This document shows positions 51,118 to 59,595 of a stretch of DNA of 64,000 nt, one piece after another; positions within the stretch are counted from its first letter, which is position 1; the number at the start of each line of letters is the position of its first letter. The DNA is taken from positions 62,001-126,000 of the forward strand of contig JBFXEW010000007.1 of assembly GCA_050179685.1 (NCBI GenBank), read 5' to 3'. The stretch is from GWE2-40-63 sp050179685. Lineage in GTDB: Bacteria > Bacteroidota > Bacteroidia > Bacteroidales > SZUA-534. The translations under genes and the position numbers were made by a program. The notes beneath the pieces were generated by a model. It did not search any database. It saw nothing but the letters and a program-made list of their open reading frames with translations, and was not told where the DNA came from.

Positions 51118-52269
51118 ATGCAGATTGCGAACAAACAGATTGTTCACCTGGACTTAGACACCTTTTTTGTATCGGTAGAACGCCTTGTTAACAGCCGGCT
51201 GGTTGGGAAACCGGTTATTATTGGTGGCTTGTCGGACCGGGGCGTGGTAGCAGGCTGTAGTTACGAGGCCCGCCGATACGGTGTGCATTCTGCCATGCCC
51301 ATGAAAATGGCCCGGAAACTTTGCAGCCAGGCGATAATTATCCGTGGCGATATGGATCGTTACTCAAGATACTCACATTTGGTAACCGATATTATAGCAG
51401 AACGGGCTCCGTTGTACGAAAAAGCATCGATTGATGAACACTACCTGGACATTACCGGAATGGACCGCTTTTTTGGCTGCCTTAAATGGACTCAGGAGCT
51501 CCGCCAGACTATTATCCGCGAAAGCGGACTGCCCATTTCGTTTGGCTTATCGGTAAACAAAACGGTTTCAAAAATTGCTACCGGCGAGGCCAAACCCAAC
51601 GGCGAACTAATGATAAACGTTCCGGATATTCCTCCCTTTCTGGGGCCCTTGTCGATACGCAAAATACCGATGATTGGTCCTAAAACTTACCAACTCCTTC
51701 GTTCAATGGGGGTTCTTACCATAAAATCGTTGCGTGAGATTCCTCCGGGAATGGTAGAAAAAGTGCTCGGAAAAAACGGAAGAATCCTTTGGAAAAAAGC
51801 CAACGGTATCGACCCGACTCCCATACAACCGTACACCGAACAAAAGTCAATGAGTGCCGAACGTACTTTTGAGCAAGACACCATCGACATGGTTATACTA
51901 AACCATACCCTGGCAGCTATGGTAGAAAAATTATCGTTTCAATTGCGAAAAGAACAAAAACTTGCATCGGTAATTACCCTTAAAATACGATACGCCAATT
52001 ACGACACCCATACCCTACAAAAAAAAATGGCGTACACCGCATTCGACCACGTACTGCTCGAAACAGCCAAGGAATTGTTTACCCGACTGTACGACCGACG
52101 CATGTTGATACGCCTGATTGGAGTAAAGCTTGGCGGCCTGGTTCACGGTGCCCAACAGCTAAACCTGTTTGAAGATACCCCGGAAATGGTTAACTTGTAC
52201 CTGGCTATGGACAACATTCGTAAACGTTACGGTGTTAAAGCAGTACGCAAAGCGGTTGGTTTTTATTGA
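51118..52269 (+). CDS. dinB: DNA polymerase IV (Y-family)
   Basis: Error-prone translesion polymerase of 383 residues. HLDLDTFFVSVER and SIDEHYLDITG hold the metal-binding acidic residues; YEARRYGVHSAMPM, GLSVNKTVSKIATGEAKP and a helix-hairpin-helix (RKIPMIGPKTYQLLRSMG) follow, then the little-finger domain. Near the C-terminus AQQLNLFED is a beta-clamp binding motif. All catalytic residues are present. It is divergent from the XRE-S24 regulator pair, with two palindromes upstream, and yedK follows after 50 bases. Damage induction is inferred from this layout. No canonical -7 box was found before the ATG. Confidence 0.95.
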   Translation: MQIANKQIVHLDLDTFFVSVERLVNSRLVGKPVIIGGLSDRGVVAGCSYEARRYGVHSAMPMKMARKLCSQAIIIRGDMDRYSRYSHLVTDIIAERAPLYEKASIDEHYLDITGMDRFFGCLKWTQELRQTIIRESGLPISFGLSVNKTVSKIATGEAKPNGELMINVPDIPPFLGPLSIRKIPMIGPKTYQLLRSMGVLTIKSLREIPPGMVEKVLGKNGRILWKKANGIDPTPIQPYTEQKSMSAERTFEQDTIDMVILNHTLAAMVEKLSFQLRKEQKLASVITLKIRYANYDTHTLQKKMAYTAFDHVLLETAKELFTRLYDRRMLIRLIGVKLGGLVHGAQQLNLFEDTPEMVNLYLAMDNIRKRYGVKAVRKAVGFY

Positions 52270-52319
52270 TTGAGAAGGTGAAAATGACAAGTATAAAAAC
52301 ATTGAGATAAATAATAAGT

Positions 52320-53108
52320 ATGTGTGGAAGATATATTCAGGTAAAAAACGTACAGGTTATTGAAGAACGCTTCAATGTAAAAGTACCCGATGGCCTGGAG
52401 CTTACTCCAAACTTTAATGTAGCTCCCGGCGATTTTGCTCCCGTAATAACCAGCGATAAACCCAACGAAGTACAATTGTTTCAATTTGGGCTTACTCCTT
52501 TTTGGGCGAAAAAGCCCATGTATTTATTCAATGCCCGCGCTGAAGGCGACCATAACAAAGAAAACGCCATCCACTACAAGGGAGGTAAAGATATTATCAA
52601 CAAGCCGGCATTTCGAAAACCCATCCGTAGTCAGCGCTGCCTGGTAATTGCCGATGCTTTTTACGAAGGAACAAGCACCGACAAGCTAAACAAACCTTAT
52701 GTGGTTTATCTAAAAGGCAAACAAGGCCCCTTTGCTTTTGCAGGCATCTGGGACACCTGGGTAAACAAAGAAAGCGGCGAAGAAATCAATTCGTTCGCCA
52801 TTATTACCACTATGGCCAACAGCCTGATGCAAAAAATTCCACACCACCGCTCTCCCATTATTCTACCCCGCAAGCGCGAACAAACCTGGCTCAACAGCAA
52901 TGCTCCCCTTACCGATATTACCCGTATGCTGGAACCTTTTCCCGGTGAGTTAATGAATGCCTATCCGGTAGCAAGTCGGGTAAAAGATTCCAGGATTAAA
53001 GGCAAAGAACTGATTACCCCTATTGGTCAACCGCTCTTTTCTGATGAAACATTTAAGGAAAATATTACGCTGGAATTACACGGAATGGGGCATTATAAAA
53101 ACAAGTAA
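52320..53108 (+). CDS. yedK: SOS response-associated peptidase family protein (SRAP, YedK/HMCES-like)
   Basis: Forms a covalent thiazolidine crosslink with abasic sites in single-stranded DNA, shielding them. The 262-residue protein begins MCGRYI with the essential Cys2. It has LTPNFNVAP, FGLTPFWAK, NARAEG (conserved Asn and Glu), ADAFYEG with the catalytic glutamate, and PHHRSPIIL with the active-site histidine. Length is normal. The ATG must be used since the cysteine has to be exposed after Met removal. It lies behind dinB in the same orientation and shares the presumed damage control. Confidence 0.94.
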   Translation: MCGRYIQVKNVQVIEERFNVKVPDGLELTPNFNVAPGDFAPVITSDKPNEVQLFQFGLTPFWAKKPMYLFNARAEGDHNKENAIHYKGGKDIINKPAFRKPIRSQRCLVIADAFYEGTSTDKLNKPYVVYLKGKQGPFAFAGIWDTWVNKESGEEINSFAIITTMANSLMQKIPHHRSPIILPRKREQTWLNSNAPLTDITRMLEPFPGELMNAYPVASRVKDSRIKGKELITPIGQPLFSDETFKENITLELHGMGHYKNK

Positions 53109-53128
53109 GCACTTGCCGTTTAAAAGCA

Positions 53129-53160
53129 CAAAAAAAGCCACCCCATAACAGGATGGCTTT
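53129..53160 (-). terminator. Terminator of mutB
   Basis: On the minus strand a ten-pair stem (one U-G wobble) with a seven-base loop is followed by seven T. In the other direction the wobble becomes a mismatch and the T-run is short, so it mainly serves the mutase genes. Confidence 0.75.
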
Positions 53161-53183
53161 AACTTATATCAACTGAAGTAATT

Positions 53184-55337
53184 TTATTCGATGGTTTTCA
53201 GTAGAATCTCCAGTATCTGAACTGCGGCTTTCGACACTGAAGTTCCCGGTCCAAAAATACCTACTACGCCAGCATCGTAAAGGAATTTATAGTCCTGTGC
53301 GGGGATTACTCCTCCGGCAATAACCATAATATCTTCACGTCCCAGTTTTTTCAATTCGGCCATTACAGCAGGAACCAGGGTTTTATGTCCGGCAGCCAGC
53401 GACGATACGCCCAGCACGTGCACATCGTTTTCAACGGCATCTTTGGCAGCTTCCTCGGGGGTTTGGAACAAGGGTCCCATATCCACATCGAAACCTATAT
53501 CGGCATAACCTGTGGCAACTACTTTGGCCCCACGGTCGTGTCCGTCCTGGCCCATTTTGGCTATCATAATCCGGGGCTGGCGACCTTCTTTTTTAGCGAA
53601 GGCAGCACAAAGCTCCTGTGCTTTTATAAAATTCGAATCGCTTTGCGATTCGCTGGAATATACTCCTGAAATTGATCGTATCACTGCTTTATACCTCCCT
53701 ACAACTTTTTCGCATGCATAAGAAATCTCACCTAAGGTAGCCCGTTGTTTAGCTGCTTCAACAGCCAGCTCCAACAAGTTCCCTTTGCCGGTTTCAACGC
53801 AGCGGGTTATGGCATTTAATGCCTGCTGAACTTCCTGCTCGTTACGATTGGCTTTTAATTCGGCAATTCGCTTGATTTGTGATTCGCGAACCGCGGTATT
53901 GTCTACTTCAAGAATCTCCAAAGGATCTTCTTTCTCCAGACGGTATTTGTTTACACCAACAATAACCTGGGCTCCGGAGTCAATTTTTGCCTGAGCACGA
54001 GCAGCTGCTTCTTCAATACGCATTTTTGGAATGCCGGTTTCAATGGCTTTCGACATGCCTCCTAATTCTTCAACTTCTTCAATCAGTTTCCAGGCGCGTT
54101 GTGCTATTTCGTGAGTCAGGCTTTCCACGTAATACGAGCCAGCCCAGGGATCGATGGAACGGCAAATCTGAGTTTCTTCCTGTAAGTAAATTTGTGTGTT
54201 ACGGGCAATCCGTGCCGAAAAATCGGTAGGCAGCGCAATGGCTTCATCCAGGGCGTTGGTGTGCAAACTTTGGGTATGACCCAGTGCAGCACCCATGGCT
54301 TCGATACAGGTACGACCCACATTGTTGAAGGGGTCCTGCTCGGTTAAGCTCCAGCCCGATGTTTGCGAGTGGGTACGCAGAGCCAGCGACTTGGGATTTT
54401 TCGGGTTGAACTGAGCTACCAGTTTGGCCCAAATCATCCGGGCAGCACGCATCTTGGCAATCTCCATAAAATGATTCATTCCCACTGCCCAGAAGAACGA
54501 CAAACGTGGGGCAAAAGCATCGATGTCGATTCCGGCTTTAATACCTGTACGCAGGTAATCGAGCCCGTCGGCCAGGGTGTAGGCCATTTCAATATCGTTG
54601 GTAGCACCCGCCTCCTGCATATGGTATCCCGAAATGGATATGGAATTAAATTTAGGCATGTACTTCGAAGTGTATTCAAAGATATCGGCAATGGTTTTCA
54701 TTGAGAATTCCGGCGGAAAAATGTAGGTGTTCCGCACCATAAATTCCTTTAGAATGTCGTTTTGAATGGTTCCGGCCAGTTCTTCCAATTTAGCTCCCTG
54801 TTCCAGGGCTGCCACTATGTAAAAGGCCATAATGGGCAACACAGCACCATTCATGGTCATGGAAACCGACATTTTATTCAGCGGAATCTGATCGAACAGA
54901 ATTTTCATATCCAAAACCGAATCGATAGCCACACCGGCTTTACCCACATCGCCAATCACCCGGGGATGATCGGAATCGTAACCACGGTGCGTGGCCAGAT
55001 CGAAAGCTACCGACAAACCTTTTTGTCCGGCAGCCAGGTTACGGCGATAAAAAGCATTCGATTCCTCGGCTGTTGAAAAACCGGCATACTGGCGCACGGT
55101 CCAGGGACGCATGGCGTACATCATAGAGTAAGGGCCCCGCAGGAAAGGAGCAATTCCGGCAGCATAATTTAAATGCTCCATGCCTTCCAAATCTTCTTTC
55201 GTGTAAACGGGTTTTACAGGAATCTGCTCCGGGGTTAACCAGGTTTTTTGAGCGTTCCCCCCTTTTGTATTTTGTTTTTCAGTGACTCCTTCATTCTGAA
55301 GGCTTCTGAAATCTATTGTCTTAAAGTTTGGTCTCAT
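53184..55337 (-). CDS. mutB: Methylmalonyl-CoA mutase, large (catalytic) subunit
   Basis: Adenosylcobalamin-dependent enzyme that interconverts succinyl-CoA and methylmalonyl-CoA, used in propionate metabolism. The 717-residue subunit has the TIM barrel with GPYSMMYAMRPWTVRQYAGF, FDLATHRGYDSDHPRV and SGYHMQEAGA, and the C-terminal B12-binding domain (from about 585) with DGHDRG, whose His600 ligates cobalt. Length is as expected. It is preceded after 74 bases by the small subunit, the usual order. No epimerase or MeaB is present nearby. Confidence 0.97.
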   Translation of the reverse strand: MRPNFKTIDFRSLQNEGVTEKQNTKGGNAQKTWLTPEQIPVKPVYTKEDLEGMEHLNYAAGIAPFLRGPYSMMYAMRPWTVRQYAGFSTAEESNAFYRRNLAAGQKGLSVAFDLATHRGYDSDHPRVIGDVGKAGVAIDSVLDMKILFDQIPLNKMSVSMTMNGAVLPIMAFYIVAALEQGAKLEELAGTIQNDILKEFMVRNTYIFPPEFSMKTIADIFEYTSKYMPKFNSISISGYHMQEAGATNDIEMAYTLADGLDYLRTGIKAGIDIDAFAPRLSFFWAVGMNHFMEIAKMRAARMIWAKLVAQFNPKNPKSLALRTHSQTSGWSLTEQDPFNNVGRTCIEAMGAALGHTQSLHTNALDEAIALPTDFSARIARNTQIYLQEETQICRSIDPWAGSYYVESLTHEIAQRAWKLIEEVEELGGMSKAIETGIPKMRIEEAAARAQAKIDSGAQVIVGVNKYRLEKEDPLEILEVDNTAVRESQIKRIAELKANRNEQEVQQALNAITRCVETGKGNLLELAVEAAKQRATLGEISYACEKVVGRYKAVIRSISGVYSSESQSDSNFIKAQELCAAFAKKEGRQPRIMIAKMGQDGHDRGAKVVATGYADIGFDVDMGPLFQTPEEAAKDAVENDVHVLGVSSLAAGHKTLVPAVMAELKKLGREDIMVIAGGVIPAQDYKFLYDAGVVGIFGPGTSVSKAAVQILEILLKTIE

Positions 55338-55411
55338 TTTTATTCTTTTTTGAGATAATTGGCCTTGCTGGTTAAGAACCAGGTGATTTTAATCACAAAG
55401 CCGGCATCTGT

Positions 55412-57277
55412 TTAAATTCCCAACATTTTTTGAAATCCACTCAAAGTTTCCAGCACATTGCTCTTCATGTGTATGAAATGCTCCAGGTGGGCTGCTTTCA
55501 GTTCATCGATGATTTCGACCGGATAGCCGGCTACCACCACGGGAATTGAACCAGCCTGGCTTTTAACCTGAGGGGCAAAAACGGCGTACTCTTCGTCGGA
55601 GCTACAAGCTACAATTATATCGGCTTTTGCAGCAAGAGCTTCGTTCATACCCTCAGAAACTTCGCAATAACCTTTGCCTTCGAGCACTTCGAATCCGGCT
55701 GCGGCAAAAAATCCGGCAGCAAACTGGGCCCGGGCTTTGCGCATCACCAAATGACCAATGGTAAGCAAAAATACCAACGGACGTTTGTGAGTCAGGGCAA
55801 AGGTGTCGGTTTTGTAGCGCAAGGCTTCAAAAGCCATGGCTCCCCGATAAGCGGTAAGGGGTTCAATTTCAAAAGTTGTAATCTGAGTTTGCTCAAGTAA
55901 TTGACTGGCCAGTTCCTTGTCGATATGTTCGTTGATGTTGGGATACTGATTCACTCCCAGGATTATTTCCTTGCGGGTAGCAATATCAGCATCGCGTTTT
56001 GATGCGGTTTCTTTAATTTGCTTCTGTACAAAGCCTTTTTCTATGGCCGCAGTAAAACCACCCAGATTTTCGACCTCAACAAAAAGATTCCAGGCCTGCT
56101 CAGCTATATTGTCGGTAAGTGTTTCAATGTAATACGAACCGGCTGCGGGATCTACTGTCTTGTCGAAATGCGCTTCTTCCTTTAACAGGATTTGTTGATT
56201 GCGGGCAATCCGCTCGCTGAATTCAGTGGGTTTTTCGTAGGCACTGTTAAACGGATTTACCGTAATGGAATCGGCACCGCCCAATACACCCGACATGGCC
56301 TCGGTTTGGGTGCGAAGCAGGTTCACATAGGGGTCGTAAATGGTTTTGTTCCATTGGCTGGTTACCGCATGAATGGTAGCCACACCTTTTTTTGAATCGG
56401 CGGGCTGATATTGTTTTACCACTTGCGCCCATAAAAAACGGGTGGCTCTGAATTTGGCAATCTCCATAAAGTAATTGGAACCTATTCCCATTTCAAATTT
56501 AAGCGCTTGTGCAGCCTGGTCGGGTGAAATGCCTTTATCGGTAAGGCCTGCCAGGTATTCATTGGCAGCAGCCAGGGTAAAGCCGAGCTCCTGAACCAGC
56601 GACGAACCGGCATTCTCGAATATATCGCCCCGAACTACCAGTGCTTTAAAGTTAGGCAGTTCATTTAAAGCTTTTACCAGTTGGGTAGCATCTTCCAATG
56701 CATCGGTCTGATTCTTTTTACCACTTTTTAAGGGACAGGTTAGCGGGTCGAACGACAAGGAGCCGTAAACCTTAGCCTTGTCGATGCCCAGTTTTGAAAC
56801 ATAGCCTGTAAAAGCCGGGGCAACGCTTAGGGCCGCATATCCGGCCACAAAGTTAATTTCTACCTGAGTAAGCGGAATGTTATTTAAAAGTACCTCCATA
56901 TCGGAGCTTGTATACTTTTTTTCGTTGTCGAGCACAAAGCCAAGGGAGTTTACTCCTTTGCTAAGAATTTCGCGTGCTTTGGTGTTGGCTTTACTCAGGT
57001 CGAATTCTTTGATTTCCTGACGGATAAACCAACTTGCTTCGGTTTTGTTTCCACGAACAAAAGGAAACTGACCGGGTGTCCCATTAAGGTGACCCAGCTT
57101 TTCGAGGTGCTCGCTCCGATAGTATGGCTGCACCTTAAAGCCTTCGTTTGTGCGCCAAACCAGCTTTCGCTCGTAATCGGCGCCTTTCAGATCAGCAACG
57201 ATCTTTTCTTCCCACTCCCGGGTTGTAACAGGCGGAAACTGAGTGAATAATTTCTTGCCTTTATCCAATTCTGACAT
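55412..57277 (-). CDS. mutA: Methylmalonyl-CoA mutase, small subunit
   Basis: Non-catalytic partner of MutB, 621 residues. It keeps the mutase barrel (GNKTEASWFIRQE; SLSFDPLTCPLKSG; AVTSQWNKTIYDPYVNLLRT) and a B12-domain-like C-terminus (FAAGFFAAAGFEVLEGKGY), but has no DxHxxG motif and so cannot bind cobalamin, as is usual for this subunit. First gene of the pair; a -7 element lies 26 bases upstream. The region before it is the repeat-rich 946-base interval. Confidence 0.95.
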   Translation of the reverse strand: MSELDKGKKLFTQFPPVTTREWEEKIVADLKGADYERKLVWRTNEGFKVQPYYRSEHLEKLGHLNGTPGQFPFVRGNKTEASWFIRQEIKEFDLSKANTKAREILSKGVNSLGFVLDNEKKYTSSDMEVLLNNIPLTQVEINFVAGYAALSVAPAFTGYVSKLGIDKAKVYGSLSFDPLTCPLKSGKKNQTDALEDATQLVKALNELPNFKALVVRGDIFENAGSSLVQELGFTLAAANEYLAGLTDKGISPDQAAQALKFEMGIGSNYFMEIAKFRATRFLWAQVVKQYQPADSKKGVATIHAVTSQWNKTIYDPYVNLLRTQTEAMSGVLGGADSITVNPFNSAYEKPTEFSERIARNQQILLKEEAHFDKTVDPAAGSYYIETLTDNIAEQAWNLFVEVENLGGFTAAIEKGFVQKQIKETASKRDADIATRKEIILGVNQYPNINEHIDKELASQLLEQTQITTFEIEPLTAYRGAMAFEALRYKTDTFALTHKRPLVFLLTIGHLVMRKARAQFAAGFFAAAGFEVLEGKGYCEVSEGMNEALAAKADIIVACSSDEEYAVFAPQVKSQAGSIPVVVAGYPVEIIDELKAAHLEHFIHMKSNVLETLSGFQKMLGI

Positions 57278-57302
57278 AGTGACTGTTTTAGAAATTAAAG
57301 TG

Positions 57303-57310
57303 CAAAATTA
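57303..57310 (-). promoter_or_regulatory. -7 element for mutA-mutB
   Basis: Reads TAATTTTG on the minus strand, a perfect TAnnTTTG 26 bases before the ATG. No cobalamin riboswitch was recognised between it and the gene; the leader would be only about 20 bases. Confidence 0.55.
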
Positions 57311-57419
57311 CGAACCTTTATCAAATGCCGATCGGTAAAAAAATGTTTTTTGTCAGGGTTCGCTATTGCTTTTCGGGGTATTATGCCTGCTGGTTCGTCT
57401 GAGCGGCGGAAAGCAATGA

Positions 57420-57437
57420 AATAAGCTGTTTTAAAAC
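57420..57437 (+). repeat. 18-base direct repeat, left copy
   Basis: AATAAGCTGTTTTAAAAC, identical to 57693-57710. The two copies flank the 42-base repeat array, 273 bases apart. Confidence 0.8.
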
Positions 57438-57495
57438 TGCTTAAAACAGGCAAGTTTTATCCTTAGTTTATTCACCCGGTACAATTCATTTGGCC

Positions 57496-57663
57496 TTTCC
57501 GTAGTGCTCCGGAAGCATCTCCCGTAACCAGGAGGTGTTTCCGTACTACTACGGAAGCGTCTCCCGTAACCAGGTGGTGCTTTCGTACAGCTACGAAAAC
57601 GTCTCCAGTAAATTTTTAATCATACCGTACTGCTACGAAAGTAGCAAATGGAAAATAGCCTGC
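57496..57663. repeat. Four 42-base tandem repeats, each with a palindrome
   Basis: Units begin at 57496, 57538, 57580 and 57622, exactly 42 bases apart. Each opens with a short hairpin: TTCCGTA/TACGGAA in unit 2 and TTTCGTA/TACGAAA in unit 3 are perfect, with paired changes (C to T on one side, G to A on the other). Units 1 and 4 have one and two mismatches. The rest, TCTCCCGTAACCAGG in units 1 and 2, decays in units 3 and 4. No coding frame, no spacers of CRISPR type. Confidence 0.8.
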
Positions 57664-57692
57664 CATATTATTACCGAAAACTAACTTGCAAA

Positions 57693-57710
57693 AATAAGCT
57701 GTTTTAAAAC
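57693..57710 (+). repeat. 18-base direct repeat, right copy
   Basis: Second copy of AATAAGCTGTTTTAAAAC, to the right of the 42-base array. Confidence 0.8.
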
Positions 57711-57829
57711 CTCTGTTTTAACCCACTCCGAAGTTTCAATGAGGGGGCTCACGCAACAGATTAAGTTAAACCAAAGTGTTGAAGCAGGTCTTTCCTTGTA
57801 GATTGAGCCTCGTTGATAATTGTTAAATT

Positions 57830-57974
57830 AATGTCGTTTAGTTAAAGAAATTCACCCCTATAATCCCCTCAAGGGGATACCTGCAACGATGGAACAGAGC
57901 TAGTCCTTCCGCCGCGGCGGAGAGGTGCCCGCCTTGGCGGGCGGAGGGTGAAGTCTGCTTAACTAAACGACATT
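57830..57974. mobile_element. MITE-like element with terminal inverted repeats
   Basis: The 145-base element has perfect 16-base ends, AATGTCGTTTAGTTAA at the left and its complement at 57959-57974; similarity continues inward to TTCACCC/GGGTGAA with one gap, about 30 bases in all. ATTGTTAAATT occurs directly outside both ends (57819-57829 and 57976-57986), a probable target duplication with one extra base on the right. The interior has GC-rich hairpins (CCCCTCAAGGGG, GCCCGCCTTGGCGGGC) and no gene. It is non-autonomous; the parent transposase is not in the window. Confidence 0.75.
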
Positions 57975-58000
57975 GATTGTTAAATTGATAAACTGCTAAT

Positions 58001-58042
58001 GTCTTAAGTCTTAGGTCTAATATCTAAGGTCTAAAGTCTATC
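58001..58042 (+). repeat. 7-base tandem repeat, six copies
   Basis: Six successive heptamers close to GTCTAAG: GTCTTAA, GTCTTAG, GTCTAAT, ATCTAAG, GTCTAAA, GTCTATC. No coding or regulatory role is evident. Confidence 0.75.
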
Positions 58043-58180
58043 ATCCAAGGTCATTGATGATTAACGATGTTCAATTTTTGATGTCAGATCTTTGTTCATT
58101 GTCAACTGCACATTATTCATTGCTGTATGGCTGAAGACTGCCAACTGAGGGCTGAAAACTGACTATTGAAAACCGAAAAC

Positions 58181-58207
58181 CTTACAAGGGCTTGGATCCC
58201 TCGTAAG
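58181..58207 (-). terminator. Terminator of pgi
   Basis: On the minus strand a ten-pair stem with one G-U wobble and a seven-base loop, followed by GTTTTCGGTTTTC. It lies 17 bases after the pgi stop. Confidence 0.6.
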
Positions 58208-58223
58208 ATTTTCGGATATGCTT

Positions 58224-59576
58224 TTACAAGCGGGCTTTAATGGCTTTGGTTTCGTTTTCGAAACCCGGTTTTTCGAGTAAAGCAAACATGTTCTTTTTGT
58301 AAGCTTCTACTCCAGGCTGATCGAAAGGGTTAACACCCAGCAGGTAGCCGGAAATACCACAGGCAATCTCGTAAAAATAAATGAGTTGTCCCAGGTAATA
58401 CTCGTTTAACATGGGCAGTTCGATTCGCAGGTTAGGAACCCCGCCATCGACATGGGCAATAATGGTTCCCAGCTCGGCCATTTTGTTTACCTCGTCCATG
58501 CGTTTGCCGGCTAAAAAGTTCAAACCGTCGAGATTGGACGCGTCGGTATCAATTACCATTTTACTGTTGGGTTGCGCAATGGAAAGAACGGTCTCGAACA
58601 AGGCGCGCCGGCCTTCCTGGATGTATTGTCCCATGCTGTGAAGATCGGAAGTGAAATCGACACTTGCCGGGAAGATTCCCTTGCCGTCTTTACCTTCACT
58701 TTCGCCATACAATTGCTTCCACCATTCGGCAAAATAATGCAGTTTGGGGTTGTAATTCACCATAATCTCGATGTCTTTTCCCGAGCGTAGCAATGCATTT
58801 CGGGTAGCGGCATAACGCGCAGCCAGGTTTTGTTCAAAAGGCACCTCGGGTGCAGTCAGTTTCTCCATATCGGCGGCACCTTTCACCAAAGCACCAAGGT
58901 CGAATCCCGCGATGGCAATGGGTAAAAGTCCCACGGGTGTAAGCACACTGTAGCGGCCTCCCACATCATCGGGAATTACATAGGTTTTGTATCCTTCGCG
59001 GGTGGCCAGGGTGCGCAAAGCTCCTTTGCTGGCATCGGTAATAGCCACAATACGCTGTGCAGCGCCTTCTTTGCTGTATTTTTTTTCGAGATCGGTTTTA
59101 AGGATGCGAAAAGCAATGGCGGGCTCAGTGGTGGTTCCCGATTTTGAGATAACCACTATTCCCCAGCTGCGCCCATGGAGCATGCTGCGTAACTCAGTCA
59201 TGTAATCTTCGCTGATGTTTTGTCCGGCAAATACCACCAGGGGATTTTTGCGTTCATTTAACTGGACAAAGTTATCGGAAAGGGCATCAATAACGGCCTT
59301 AGCTCCCAGGTAAGATCCTCCGATGCCAATTACCACCACTATTTCGCAGTCTTTTTTAAAGCGATCGGCGGTTTGCTGAATGTCTTTCAGTTCTTCAAAA
59401 GTAATGGAAGTGGGCAGTTTAACCCATCCCAAAAAGTCGTTTCCTTTACCGGTTTTTTGGTAAAGTGCCTCCAGATGTGCCTTGGTTTCATCGGCATAAG
59501 CCAGAACCTCGTCATTACGGACAAAGTCGAGGGTTTTAGAGGTGTCGAGCAAAATATTTCCCAATTTACTGTTCAT
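58224..59576 (-). CDS. pgi: Glucose-6-phosphate isomerase
   Basis: Interconverts glucose-6-phosphate and fructose-6-phosphate. The 450-residue protein is the short, Bacillus-type form rather than the 549-residue E. coli form. IGIGGSYLGAKAVIDAL and VISKSGTTTEPAIAFR bind the sugar phosphate; GGRYSVLTPVGLLPIA and FDQPGVEAYKKNM are signature motifs, and the catalytic Glu lies near YFAEWWKQLYGESEGKDG. gpsA is 19 bases upstream on the same strand, so the two form an operon. Confidence 0.96.
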   Translation of the reverse strand: MNSKLGNILLDTSKTLDFVRNDEVLAYADETKAHLEALYQKTGKGNDFLGWVKLPTSITFEELKDIQQTADRFKKDCEIVVVIGIGGSYLGAKAVIDALSDNFVQLNERKNPLVVFAGQNISEDYMTELRSMLHGRSWGIVVISKSGTTTEPAIAFRILKTDLEKKYSKEGAAQRIVAITDASKGALRTLATREGYKTYVIPDDVGGRYSVLTPVGLLPIAIAGFDLGALVKGAADMEKLTAPEVPFEQNLAARYAATRNALLRSGKDIEIMVNYNPKLHYFAEWWKQLYGESEGKDGKGIFPASVDFTSDLHSMGQYIQEGRRALFETVLSIAQPNSKMVIDTDASNLDGLNFLAGKRMDEVNKMAELGTIIAHVDGGVPNLRIELPMLNEYYLGQLIYFYEIACGISGYLLGVNPFDQPGVEAYKKNMFALLEKPGFENETKAIKARL

Positions 59577-59595
59577 ATATGTTGTTTTTGAGTTT

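Larger units (their letters stand above)
57278..58223. other. Repeat-rich gene-free interval
   Basis: A 946-base stretch between the mutA start and the pgi stop, with no credible gene. It contains the mutA -7 element, an 18-base direct-repeat pair, four 42-base palindromic repeats, a MITE-like element, a 7-base tandem repeat, further low-complexity sequence (about 58045-58180, rich in GACTG, AACTG and GAAAAC words) and the pgi terminator. Confidence 0.7.

Noticed and set aside
54363..54704. Plus-strand 113-codon open frame inside mutB
   Set aside because: Antisense shadow of a long conserved gene, with no signal, family motif or promoter.
57278..57500. Cobalamin riboswitch upstream of the mutase genes
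   Set aside because: The leader from the -7 element is only about 20 bases and no B12-box-like sequence was recognised.
57496..57663. 42-base repeat array as a CRISPR
   Set aside because: The units are contiguous, imperfect and have no unique spacers; no cas gene is present.
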